DNA of 64,000 nucleotides from CADEED01 sp035502995. Lineage in GTDB: Bacteria; Pseudomonadota; Gammaproteobacteria; Steroidobacterales; Steroidobacteraceae. The notes under the pieces are model-generated. The model ran no database searches, had not been told where the DNA came from, and saw nothing but the letters and a program-made list of their open reading frames with translations. Position 1 is the stretch's first letter. Every line of letters begins with the position of its first letter. The stretch is from NCBI GenBank assembly GCA_035502995.1, contig DATJTW010000085.1:25792-89791 (forward strand). Direction: 5' to 3'. Positions 8,302 to 16,400 of the stretch are shown here, piece by piece. Both the position numbers and the translations under genes were made by a program.

Positions 8302-9560
8302 TGGATAAATTACAAATCAACGGCGGCATCCCGCTCGAAGGCGAAGTGCGCATCTCCGGCGCGAAGAACGCGACGCTGCCCATCGTCGCCGGCGCGTTGC
8401 TCGCCGACGGGCCGGTGGAGATCCGCAACGTCCCGCACCTGCAGGACGTCACGACGATGATCGAGTTGTTAGGGCGGATGGGCGTCTCCGTCACCATCGA
8501 CGAGAAGATGCGCATCGAGATCGACTCGACCACGACCAAGGAATGTTTCGCGCCGTACGAGCTGGTGAAGACGATGCGCGCGTCGATCCTCGTGCTCGGC
8601 CCGCTGCTGGCGCGCTTCGGCAAGGCCGACGTCTCGCTGCCGGGCGGCTGCGCCATCGGCGCGCGGCCCGTGAACATCCACGTCGCCGGCCTGCAGGCGA
8701 TGGGCGCGGACATCCAGATCGAGAACGGCTACATCCGCGCGAAGGCCGCGCGGTTGAAAGGCGCGCGGCTGAACCTCGAGACGGTGACCGTGACCGGCAC
8801 GGAAAACCTGATGATGGCCGCGACCCTGGCCGACGGCGAGACGGTCATCGAGAACGCGGCGCGCGAGCCCGAGGTCGTCGACCTCGCGAAATTCCTCATT
8901 TCGATGGGCGCGAAGATCCAGGGCGCGGGCACCGACAAGATCGTCATCCAGGGCGTGCCGCGGCTGAACGGCACTTCTTATGAAGTGCAGCCGGATCGCA
9001 TCGAGGGCGGCACCTACCTGGTCGCCGGCGCGATCACGTCGGGACTCGTACGCATCAAGAACACGGACCCCGAACATCTCGACGCGGTCACCGCGAAGTT
9101 GCGCGAGGCCGGCGCGAAGGTCGGCGTCGGCAGCAACTGGATCGAAGTGGACATGAAGGGCAAGCGCCCGAAGTCCGTCGACATCCGCACCGCGCCCTAT
9201 CCGGCATTCCCCACCGACATGCAGGCGCAGTTCGCCGCGTTGAACACGGTGGCGGACGGCGTCGGCACGATCGTCGAGACCATCTTCGAGAACCGCTTCA
9301 TGCACATGCTGGAGATGCGGCGACTCGGCGCGGAGATCCGTCTCGAAGGCAACACCGCCATCATCAAGGGTGTGCCGAAACTCACCGCGGCGCCGGTGAT
9401 GGCCACCGATCTGCGCGCGTCCGCGAGCCTGGTGCTGGCCGGTCTCGTGGCCGAGGGCCGGACCGAGATCGAGCGCATCTACCACATCGATCGCGGCTAC
9501 GAGGCGCTCGAAGAGAAGCTGGCGCAGATCGGCGCCCAGATCCGCCGGGTCCCGAACTAG
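8301..9560 (+). CDS. murA: UDP-N-acetylglucosamine 1-carboxyvinyltransferase MurA
   Basis: The first committed enzyme of peptidoglycan synthesis; it transfers enolpyruvate from PEP to UDP-GlcNAc in the cytoplasm and is the fosfomycin target. The start is a GTG at 8301 that overlaps the ibaG stop by one base and gives 419 residues, the E. coli length. The N-terminal Lys-Asn motif SGAKNATLP and the catalytic Cys in LPGGCAIGARP (near residue 117) are present, so the protein should be fosfomycin-sensitive in type. A long hairpin (9565-9660) follows directly and probably ends the transcript. Confidence 0.97.
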   Translation: MDKLQINGGIPLEGEVRISGAKNATLPIVAGALLADGPVEIRNVPHLQDVTTMIELLGRMGVSVTIDEKMRIEIDSTTTKECFAPYELVKTMRASILVLGPLLARFGKADVSLPGGCAIGARPVNIHVAGLQAMGADIQIENGYIRAKAARLKGARLNLETVTVTGTENLMMAATLADGETVIENAAREPEVVDLAKFLISMGAKIQGAGTDKIVIQGVPRLNGTSYEVQPDRIEGGTYLVAGAITSGLVRIKNTDPEHLDAVTAKLREAGAKVGVGSNWIEVDMKGKRPKSVDIRTAPYPAFPTDMQAQFAALNTVADGVGTIVETIFENRFMHMLEMRRLGAEIRLEGNTAIIKGVPKLTAAPVMATDLRASASLVLAGLVAEGRTEIERIYHIDRGYEALEEKLAQIGAQIRRVPN

Positions 9561-9865
9561 CGGGGTTGGTGCCGGGTGGGGGAAGTGGGGAGTTAGCCCC
9601 CGTTCTCGAAGATGCCGAAATGGGCGGGCTAACTCCCCATTTCCCCCACACGGCACCGACCGCCGCGCACCATTTGTGACCCCCGTCGCGGTCCGGCCAG
9701 CGGCGGCAATCCGCCGTGCGACGGATGTGACCCAGTCCCGTTCAGGGGCCGAACACTAACTTAATACTGTCCCTCATTGTCGTTCCCCGGCGACGAGCCA
9801 CACGGTTCTGTCCCCTGAGGAACAGCGAGCTCGACAAACCAGTTCGATTGAGAGGCAGAGGGTCC
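9561..9865. other. Intergenic region between murA and the TonB-domain gene
   Basis: A stretch of 305 bp with no credible gene. The first third is the long inverted repeat described at 9565-9660. The rest is ordinary GC-rich sequence except for an AT-rich patch around 9756-9768 (CTAACTTAATACT). That patch could hold a -10 element for the downstream signalling operon, with a weak -35 candidate TTCAGG at 9741-9746. I could not find a better promoter, so this assignment is tentative. Confidence 0.3.
9565..9660. repeat. Long inverted repeat (near-perfect hairpin) after murA
   Basis: Two 35-bp arms, 9565-9599 and 9626-9660, are reverse complements with about three mismatches, two of which become G-U wobbles in RNA. 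The loop is about 26 nt. The arms include GTGGGGAGTTAGCCC and its complement. It begins 5 bp after the murA stop, so it would fold in the murA transcript and very likely ends or protects it, but no U-run follows. It is much longer than a normal terminator stem and looks like a copy of a palindromic repeat element. Confidence 0.8.
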
Positions 9866-11887
9866 ATGCAAGCACGTTCCGAACTCGGTGCGGTTTCGCA
9901 CAGCGAATCAGTGTCGAAGGGCAGCCCCGGTGGCAGCTCCTTCAAATCCAAGAAGCCGCTCGCGTTGATCGCGACACCCGACCTGGACCTCTGGGCCCAG
10001 CTCGGACCGATGCTGGAGTCGACCTGCGCGCTCCGCCACGCCGACTCGCTCGGCACCGCCGCGTCGCTGCTGAAGCCCGGCACCCGCACGATTCTCGTCG
10101 CCGACCTGCGCGGCCTCAATCCCGAGGACTTCGCGCCGATCAGCGGCTCGCCGCACAACCCCGTGGTCATCGCGATCCGTGACGGCGCCTCCGCCGGCAT
10201 GGTCGACCAGCTGATGCTCGAGGGTTCGATCCACGCGCTCGTCGACTCGCCGATCGAGGCCGGAGCGATGCTGCGCGCGGTCAACGACGCGGCCCGCATC
10301 TCCTCCACGGCCGACGCGCTGTCCGCCGTCACCAGCTCCTCGAGCAGCTCGGGTGGCGAAGAGAAGTCGGGCATGTCCACCGGCCTGATCGCCGGCATTG
10401 CCGCCGCCGTCCTCGCCGTCGCCGGCGCGGGCTGGTACTTCATGAAGGGTTCCTCCGAGACGCCCGCCGCCGCTTCGACTGCGCCGGCCGCCACGGATGC
10501 TCCCGCTGCCCCCGGCAAGGCCGCCGCGTCGCCGGTCGCCTCGCTCGACGAGGTTCTCGAAAAGGCGCGCTTCGCGATGGACGAACGCCGCTACATCGAG
10601 CCGGTCAAGAACAACGCGCTCGAGTACTTCCGCCAAGTGCTCGTGCTCGATCCCAACAACGCCGAAGCCACCGAAGGCCTGAAGCGCCTCGGCGGCCTCC
10701 TGATCTCGCGCGCCCGCACCGCGCTCGACGAGCGCCGTTTCGACAACGCGCTGGCCGAGCTCGAAGCCGCGCGCAGCATCGACCCGAACGACCAGCGCCT
10801 GGTCGAGGTCGACGCCAAGCTCGACTCGATGCGTGCGCAGACCGCGCTCGCGCAGATCCAGGCGACGCTCGCCGCGCAGAACTTCGACCGCGCCGCGACG
10901 CTGCTCGAAGCCGCGCAAAAGGATGCGTTGCTGCCGCCCGCGCAGATCGCGCAGCTCGGCAAGGATCTCGAGAGCAAGCGCCGTTCGGCGACGATCGGCC
11001 GCCTCGTGGCCAGCGCCGAAGCCCGTCTCTCCAGCGGCCGTCTCGTGACGCCGGCCGGTGATTCCGCGAAGGAATCGATCGCCGCGCTGAAGGATGCCGG
11101 CGGCTCGAACGACCTCGTGAACCGCCTCAACAACGACCTGAACCAGCGCCTGCTGGCCGCGGCCCGCGATGCGGCCGGCAAGAACGACCAGGCCGGCATG
11201 CAGGCGATGCTGAATGCGGCGCGCGACAACGGCGTGTCGGCCGCGGCGCTCAACGCCGCGCAGCGCGACATCACCGCCGCGACGCAGAAGCAGCAGCGCA
11301 CGAACGACGACATCGCGCGCTTCGCGAAGGCCGCGCAGGATCGACTGGCGAGCGGCAACCTGCTGACGCCGGCCAACGATTCGGCCGTGTCCAACGCCGA
11401 ACGCCTGCGCCTGCTCGACGTGCGCAACCCGACCACGCTGCAGATCGTGAAGGACGTGCGTTCGCGCCTCGTCTCCGAAGCCCGCGCCAAAATCGCTTCC
11501 GGCAAGGGCGCCGAAGCCGGCGCGTTCCTCGATGCGGCCGAGAGCCTGGGCGGCGATGCCGACCTCGGCGACCTGCGCCTCGCGGTGACCAGCGCGCAGG
11601 CGCAACAGGCCACCGCGGCCGCGCAGCCGAAACTGCCGCCGCTGAAGATGACGCGTCCGCCGCGTCCGAAGTACCCGTCGTCCGCCAAGGGCGTCGAAGG
11701 TTGGGTGCGCGTCGAGTTCTACGTGACCCCCGAGGGTCGTACGGAGCGCGTGCGCGTGATGTCGAGCGAGCCCGCCGGCCTGTTCGACGCGGCCGCCATC
11801 CAGGCGATGGAGGGCGCGCGGTTCGAAGAGTTCGAAGGCACCGAGTCGCGTCTCGCGGTGCAGCGAATCGTCTTCAAGCCGGAGTGA
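9866..11887 (+). CDS. Membrane TPR-like protein with C-terminal TonB domain
   Basis: A 673-residue protein. Residues about 31-145 resemble a degenerate receiver domain (LALIATPDLDLW, ILVADLRGL). One membrane segment spans about 172-193. A long Ala-rich helical region (about 225-590) contains TPR-like pairs and a motif repeated three times: EPVKNNALEY near 245, TPAGDSAKES near 395 and TPANDSAVSN near 501. The end (about 597-673) is a TonB C-terminal domain with PPRPKYPSSAKGVEGWVRVEF and a final beta strand. The ATG at 9866 was preferred over a TTG at 9848 because GAGAGG lies about 10 nt upstream. It is the first gene of a tight unit with a CheA-like kinase, a receiver and a CheX-like protein, so it may link envelope state to that phosphorelay. 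The function is not established. Confidence 0.8.
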   Translation: MQARSELGAVSHSESVSKGSPGGSSFKSKKPLALIATPDLDLWAQLGPMLESTCALRHADSLGTAASLLKPGTRTILVADLRGLNPEDFAPISGSPHNPVVIAIRDGASAGMVDQLMLEGSIHALVDSPIEAGAMLRAVNDAARISSTADALSAVTSSSSSSGGEEKSGMSTGLIAGIAAAVLAVAGAGWYFMKGSSETPAAASTAPAATDAPAAPGKAAASPVASLDEVLEKARFAMDERRYIEPVKNNALEYFRQVLVLDPNNAEATEGLKRLGGLLISRARTALDERRFDNALAELEAARSIDPNDQRLVEVDAKLDSMRAQTALAQIQATLAAQNFDRAATLLEAAQKDALLPPAQIAQLGKDLESKRRSATIGRLVASAEARLSSGRLVTPAGDSAKESIAALKDAGGSNDLVNRLNNDLNQRLLAAARDAAGKNDQAGMQAMLNAARDNGVSAAALNAAQRDITAATQKQQRTNDDIARFAKAAQDRLASGNLLTPANDSAVSNAERLRLLDVRNPTTLQIVKDVRSRLVSEARAKIASGKGAEAGAFLDAAESLGGDADLGDLRLAVTSAQAQQATAAAQPKLPPLKMTRPPRPKYPSSAKGVEGWVRVEFYVTPEGRTERVRVMSSEPAGLFDAAAIQAMEGARFEEFEGTESRLAVQRIVFKPE

Positions 11888-11900
11888 TAGGGAGAACTCT

Positions 11901-14135
11901 GTGAGCAAGAAAGTGGAAAAAAGCGGAAAACAGAATTTGTCGTCGCGCATGCAGGGCGCTCGCGCCGTGTGGGTCGCGGTGGGCATCCTGGCCCTGGCGT
12001 TCCTGGTCGGCGTGCTCGCGCCGGCCTGGTACTTCGCCGGTCGCCTCGTCGACAACAACACCGCGGTTCGCACCATCGGTGAATTGCAGCAGCAGCCCGC
12101 GCGCATGCAGGCCGCGCTCAACTCGATCCAGGACCGCTTGCGCGCGCGCGGCTTCGTTCGTGATTCGATCGAACAGTTGAAGCGCGCCACGCAGCAGTTC
12201 GACCAGGCGACGGCGTCGCTCGCGTCGAGCGGCGGCTCGAGCGTGGGCGGCGGCGACGACGTGCAGAGCACGATCAACGAGATGACGCAGGCGTGGAAGA
12301 AGTACCAGCCGTCGCTCGCGCCGGTGGCGAACTTCACCGCGATCCCGTACTCGGACAGCGAGCGCGAAGGCACCACGCTGAACGTTGATGGCCGCGACCT
12401 CCAGCAGAAGGTCACGCAAGCCGTCACGCAGGCGCGCGTCTTCACGCCGCAACTCGAGAAGAACCTCACGCAGGTCATCGCCGGCCTGCAGAGCTCGTCC
12501 GATTCGCTGGCCACCGCGCTGCGTTCGGTCGTGCTCATCGGCGTGGGCCTGGCCGCCGCCCTCGCGGCGCTCGTCGGTTACCTCTCGCTGGCGCGCGGCA
12601 AGCAGGCCGCGGCCGCCGCGGCTGCCCGTCAGCAGACGGAAGACATCCTCTCGACCGTGCGCGAAGGTCTCTTCCTGCTCGACGGCGACCTCAAGATCGG
12701 TTCGATTCACTCGCACGCGACCGCGCAGCTGTTCCAGCGCGAGTCCGTCGCCGGCCTGACCTTCGAAGAACTGCTGCGTGAGCTGGTGTCGCCGAAGACG
12801 CTCGCGATCGCCACCAAGTTCGTCAAGGTGCTGTGGAGCGAGCGCACGAAGGAAAACCTGATCCGCTCGATCAACCCGCTCAACGAAGTCGAGTTGGTCG
12901 TCGGTGACAAGGAGAGCAAGGGTGGCGGCGAGAAGCGCTACCTCGAGTTCAACTTCCACCGCGTGCGCCGCGAAGGCGCGATCACGCACGTGCTGGTGGC
13001 CGTCGCCGACGTGACGGCGCGCGTCGCCCTGGCCGCGCAGCTCAAGGGCGCGCAGGACAGCGCGCAGAGCCAGATGGACGCGTTCCTCTCGATCCTGCAC
13101 GTGGATCCGAACCAGCTGTCGTCGTTCCTGGACGACTCGGACGTCGCGTTCAAGATGATCAACGCCACGCTGCGCGACCCGGCTCGCGACAGCGCCTCGT
13201 TCCGCCGCAAGATCGACGGGCTGTTCCGCCAGATCCACAGCATCAAGGGCGAGGCTTCGGCCATCGGCCTGGGCTCGATGGAAGCGCGCGCCCATGCGCT
13301 CGAGAGCGACCTCGCGTCGCTGCGCGAACGCAGCGACCTGTCGGGTGACGACTTCCTCCCGCTGCTCACGAAGTTCGACGATCTCGTCTCGCACTCGCAG
13401 TCGGTGCGCGACATGGTCACGAAGCTCGCGAGCTTCCGCGACAGCTTCGGCAAGTCGCAGTCCGGCGCCGCGGTGTCGACCGACGGCACGGGCCGCATGC
13501 CGAAGATCAGCGAGGACGCCATCGCCGCGGAAGCGACGCTGCAGCGTTCGGCGCGCGAAGGCTTCGTCGCCTCCGCGCAGCAGCTCGCCGACCGCATCGC
13601 CGCGGATCACGGCAAGAAAGTTGTCGTCGCCTGCAAGGGCCACGACCAGGTCCCCGATGCGTATCGCCGCCCGGTCAAGGACGTGCTGATCCAGCTGATC
13701 CGCAACTCCGTCGTGCACGGCATCGAGCAGCCGGCCGAGCGCGAAGCCGCGGGCAAGTCGCCCGAGGGCCACATCCGCATCAATTTCGAGATGGTCGAGG
13801 GTGGCCGCGCGTTCCGCATGACCTGCGAGGACGACGGCCGCGGTCTCACGCCCGACAAGCTGCGCAAGACCGCTATCAGCAAGGGAATCATTTCGCAGAA
13901 CGACGCCACGGCGCTGTCCGACCAGGAAGCGATGATGCTGGTGTTCCGTTCCGGGTTCTCGACGGCCGACGAGGTGACTCGTGATGCCGGGCGCGGCGTC
14001 GGCATGGACGTCATCGCCGAGATCGCCGCCCGCCTGGGTGGCCGCATCTCGCTGAACTCCGAGATCGGCAAGAACATGAAGTTGTCGCTGTCGTTCCCGG
14101 CCGAGCAGAAGGCCGCTGGCGTCGTCGCGGCCTAA
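11901..14135 (+). CDS. Membrane-bound CheA-like histidine kinase lacking a CheW domain
   Basis: A 744-residue sensor kinase. Membrane segments at about 23-47 and 209-231 enclose a periplasmic region of about 160 residues. A PAS-like domain (about 245-372) follows, then an Hpt domain with the phospho-acceptor His446 in RQIHSIKGEA, and a CheA-type ATPase: N box LIRNSVVHGIE (Asn602), G1 box CEDDGRGL and F/G2 boxes VFRSGFSTADEVTRDAGRGVGMD. The protein ends 12 residues after the ATPase, so the CheA P5 (CheW-like) coupling domain is missing and so is a separate P3 dimerisation helix of normal type. It starts 13 bp after the TonB-domain gene and precedes a receiver and a CheX homologue. It most likely autophosphorylates on His446 and feeds the receiver; the signal is unknown. 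Confidence 0.87.
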   Translation: MSKKVEKSGKQNLSSRMQGARAVWVAVGILALAFLVGVLAPAWYFAGRLVDNNTAVRTIGELQQQPARMQAALNSIQDRLRARGFVRDSIEQLKRATQQFDQATASLASSGGSSVGGGDDVQSTINEMTQAWKKYQPSLAPVANFTAIPYSDSEREGTTLNVDGRDLQQKVTQAVTQARVFTPQLEKNLTQVIAGLQSSSDSLATALRSVVLIGVGLAAALAALVGYLSLARGKQAAAAAAARQQTEDILSTVREGLFLLDGDLKIGSIHSHATAQLFQRESVAGLTFEELLRELVSPKTLAIATKFVKVLWSERTKENLIRSINPLNEVELVVGDKESKGGGEKRYLEFNFHRVRREGAITHVLVAVADVTARVALAAQLKGAQDSAQSQMDAFLSILHVDPNQLSSFLDDSDVAFKMINATLRDPARDSASFRRKIDGLFRQIHSIKGEASAIGLGSMEARAHALESDLASLRERSDLSGDDFLPLLTKFDDLVSHSQSVRDMVTKLASFRDSFGKSQSGAAVSTDGTGRMPKISEDAIAAEATLQRSAREGFVASAQQLADRIAADHGKKVVVACKGHDQVPDAYRRPVKDVLIQLIRNSVVHGIEQPAEREAAGKSPEGHIRINFEMVEGGRAFRMTCEDDGRGLTPDKLRKTAISKGIISQNDATALSDQEAMMLVFRSGFSTADEVTRDAGRGVGMDVIAEIAARLGGRISLNSEIGKNMKLSLSFPAEQKAAGVVAA

Positions 14136-14157
14136 GGGAGAGGAGAGGTCTTAGAAC

Positions 14158-14547
14158 ATGAGTGCTGTGCCAAAACCGCGCGAACAACTGCGCATGATGA
14201 TCGTCGATGACTCGAACGTGATGCGGCGTCGCATCGAGCGTTCGCAGCAGAACGACCGCCTCGAGGTGGTCGGAACGGCGGTGAACGGCGTCGACGCCGT
14301 CGCGAAGTTCAAGCAGCTGATGCCGGACGTCATGACCCTCGACCTGACGATGCCCGAGATGGACGGCATCGAATGTGTCGAGCACATCATCAAGATCAAG
14401 CCGGACGTGCTTATACTCGTGGTGTCGGCGCTGGCCGATAAGGCCACCGCCGTCGAAGCCATCGAGAAGGGCGCGAATGGCTTTCTCTGCAAACCGTTTA
14501 CGGACGACCAGCTCAACGAAGCTCTCGCCGAGTTGATTGGGGAGTAA
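14158..14547 (+). CDS. CheY-like single-domain response regulator
   Basis: A 129-residue receiver with no output domain. The acidic pair Asp17/Asp18, the phospho-acceptor Asp62 in LDLTMPEMDG, Ser90 in VVSAL and Lys112 in CKPF make a complete active site. As in CheY, signalling must occur by binding a partner. It starts 22 bp after the kinase and 5 bp before the CheX-like gene, with an AGGAGAGG ribosome binding site upstream. The partner is unknown: no flagellar motor gene is in the window, and the nearest candidates are the TonB-domain protein and, much further away, the type IV pilus. Confidence 0.93.
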   Translation: MSAVPKPREQLRMMIVDDSNVMRRRIERSQQNDRLEVVGTAVNGVDAVAKFKQLMPDVMTLDLTMPEMDGIECVEHIIKIKPDVLILVVSALADKATAVEAIEKGANGFLCKPFTDDQLNEALAELIGE

Positions 14548-14552
14548 GGAAG

Positions 14553-15002
14553 ATGCTCGACGCTGAAGAGGTTCGAACCTTCGTCAATGGCACGGTCCAT
14601 TTCTTCGAGACCGCCACGGGCCATGCGGCCACGGTGGGCTCGCCGTACCTGTGCATCGACAAGGCGGCCGTGGTGCAGGACTACACCGGCGTCATCGGCA
14701 TCTCCGGCAACCGCGAAGGCAAGGTCTACTTCACGGCGCCGCGCGGCATGCTCTCCGTCATGCTCATGTGCATGAACGAAACCGACACGGGCGAGCAGAA
14801 CGTGCGCGACCTCGTCGGCGAAGTGGCGAACACGATCTCGGGCAACGCGCGCCGCGACTTCGGCCGCAACTTCGTCATCAGCACGCCGACGATCTGCGAC
14901 CGCGCCAACGCGGCCCAGGCCGCCGCGACGACGGGACGCTCGTTCATCATCCCGATCAACTGGCGCAGCTACTCCGCCAACGTCGTCGTCTGCCTCCAGT
15001 AG
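14553..15002 (+). CDS. CheX-like phosphatase domain protein
   Basis: A 149-residue protein of the CheC/CheX/FliY phosphatase fold. The helix GEVANTISGNARRDFG carries the E..N pair (Glu90, Asn93) that in CheX attacks the phospho-aspartate of CheY. The central segment GVIGISGNREGKVYF and the C-terminal FIIPINW strand fit the CheX domain. It directly follows a CheY-like gene, so it most likely dephosphorylates that receiver and resets the pathway. CheX proteins usually act as dimers; nothing here contradicts that. A weak intrinsic terminator follows. Confidence 0.82.
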   Translation: MLDAEEVRTFVNGTVHFFETATGHAATVGSPYLCIDKAAVVQDYTGVIGISGNREGKVYFTAPRGMLSVMLMCMNETDTGEQNVRDLVGEVANTISGNARRDFGRNFVISTPTICDRANAAQAAATTGRSFIIPINWRSYSANVVVCLQ

Positions 15003-15029
15003 GCAGTCCCGCTCTCTTTTAGATGCTCC

Positions 15030-15047
15030 GCCGCGTCAGCGGCTTTT
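15030..15047 (+). terminator. Intrinsic terminator of the signalling operon
   Basis: GCCGC at 15030-15034 pairs with GCGGC at 15039-15043 around a GTCA loop, followed by TTTT (15044-15047) and another T-rich stretch. The stem is short. The position between two convergent genes supports a terminator role. Confidence 0.55.
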
Positions 15048-15087
15048 CGCGTTTTCGGCCGACCCGTCGGTCAGTCAGGTCGGCCAG

Positions 15088-16272
15088 TCAGGCTGGATTG
15101 CGCGGCCGTTCGCCGACCGCCACCTGGGTGTCGAACTTCTCCGTGCCGCGGATTCCTGTCACGCGCACCTTGTCTCCCGGCTTGGCATTCGCGATGCGCG
15201 TCAACGCGTCCTGGGCGCTCTGCACCTTCACGCCGTTCACGGTCAGGATGATGTCGCGCGGCTCGATGCCGGCGTCGGCCGCGGGGCTGCCGATCACGAG
15301 TTTCACGACCACGACGCCCGGCTGCGCGAGCCGGAAGCGGCGCGCCTCGGTGGCGTCGATGTCGGTGGGCAGGATGCCGATCCAGCCGCGCACCACGCGG
15401 CCCTTCGTCAGGATCTCGCCCATCACGCCGCGCACCAGGTTCACCGGGATCGCGAAGCCGATGCCTTCGACGCCGAGATTCTTCGCGAGCACGGCGGTGT
15501 TGATGCCGATGAGCTCGCCGTTCGTGTTGATCAGCGCGCCGCCCGAGTTGCCGACGTTGATCGGCGCGTCGGTCTGGATGAAGTCCTCGTAGGTCGCGAC
15601 GCCGAGCTGGCCGCGCCCGGTGGCGCTGACGATGCCCTGGGTCACCGTCTGCGACAGCCCGACCGGGTTGCCGATCGCGAGCACGACGTCACCGACGCGC
15701 AGCCGGTCGGAATGTCCGAGCGGCATAACCGGGATGTCCGTCTTGAGATTCAGCTGCAGGATCGCGAGGTCGGTGTCGGGATCGCGGCCGACGATCTTCG
15801 CCTCGGCGATGCGTCCGTCCGCGAGCTGCGCGCGGATCAGGTCGGCGGAGGCGATCACGTGGTGGTTGGTGATCACGTGTCCGGCGCGATCGACGATGAC
15901 ACCGGAGCCCAGGCTCTGCTCGAGGCGGCGCTGGAAGCGCGGGCGGACATCGCCAAACAACTCCTCGACGACGCTCGGCTGGATGCGCTCGGTCACGAGG
16001 CGCGCGGTGTAGATGTTGACCACGGCCGGTGCCGCGCGCTCGACCGCGTCGGCGTACGAGTTGACCGCATGTGCCGGCTCGACGACGGGCGCGACCGTCA
16101 CCGCCGGGGCGGGCGGCGGCACGGGCTGGGGCGCGACGACCGGCGCCGGCTTCGGGGCGGCGCTGCGCCGGGCGATGAGCTCCGGGCGGACCATCACGGC
16201 GATGAACGCCGCAGCGAGACCGACGACTGCCGAGAGGCCGACGAAGCTCAGGATTCGGAGGACGGGTCGCAT
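15088..16272 (-). CDS. DegS/AlgW-like membrane-anchored serine protease
   Basis: A trypsin-like periplasmic protease of the S1C family, 394 residues. An N-terminal membrane anchor (about 7-28) and a Pro/Ala-rich linker precede the protease domain, with the catalytic triad His138 (TNHHVI), Asp168 (DTDLAIL) and Ser243 (GNSGGAL). One PDZ domain (about 275-385) closes the protein. A single PDZ plus an anchor is the DegS/AlgW layout; DegP types have a cleaved signal and two PDZ domains. DegS enzymes start the sigma-E envelope stress cascade by cutting RseA. The position divergent to petABC matches many gammaproteobacteria. I leave the symbol empty because degS and algW are hard to separate by sequence alone. 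Confidence 0.9.
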   Translation of the reverse strand: MRPVLRILSFVGLSAVVGLAAAFIAVMVRPELIARRSAAPKPAPVVAPQPVPPPAPAVTVAPVVEPAHAVNSYADAVERAAPAVVNIYTARLVTERIQPSVVEELFGDVRPRFQRRLEQSLGSGVIVDRAGHVITNHHVIASADLIRAQLADGRIAEAKIVGRDPDTDLAILQLNLKTDIPVMPLGHSDRLRVGDVVLAIGNPVGLSQTVTQGIVSATGRGQLGVATYEDFIQTDAPINVGNSGGALINTNGELIGINTAVLAKNLGVEGIGFAIPVNLVRGVMGEILTKGRVVRGWIGILPTDIDATEARRFRLAQPGVVVVKLVIGSPAADAGIEPRDIILTVNGVKVQSAQDALTRIANAKPGDKVRVTGIRGTEKFDTQVAVGERPRNPA

Positions 16273-16294
16273 CGATTTTCCTCATGGGGCGCGG

Positions 16295-16323
16295 CATTTA
16301 GCGCGATTCCGCATGTGTATAAT
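16295..16323 (+). promoter_or_regulatory. Sigma-70 promoter of petABC
   Basis: A perfect -10 hexamer TATAAT at 16318-16323 has a weak -35 candidate CATTTA at 16295-16300, 17 nt away. It lies 77 bp before the petA start. A 7-bp stem hairpin with a TTT loop at 16348-16364 lies in the leader. Confidence 0.6.
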
Positions 16324-16400
16324 GCGCCGCCTCCCGGGGTCTCGCAGCGGCGCATTTTGCGCCGTTCGTGCCGGGGATGAATTCGATCCTGAGGTCAAGA

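Noticed and set aside
9575..9590. TGGGG repeats in the hairpin after murA as MraZ boxes
   Set aside because: The spacing is 9 bp instead of 10, and there is no promoter at this place; the similarity comes from G-rich composition.
9908..12538. A very long open frame on the minus strand opposite the TonB-domain and kinase genes
   Set aside because: Its translation is Arg/Ala/Gly-rich with no recognisable domain, and the plus-strand genes have clear families. Long antisense frames are expected at this GC content.
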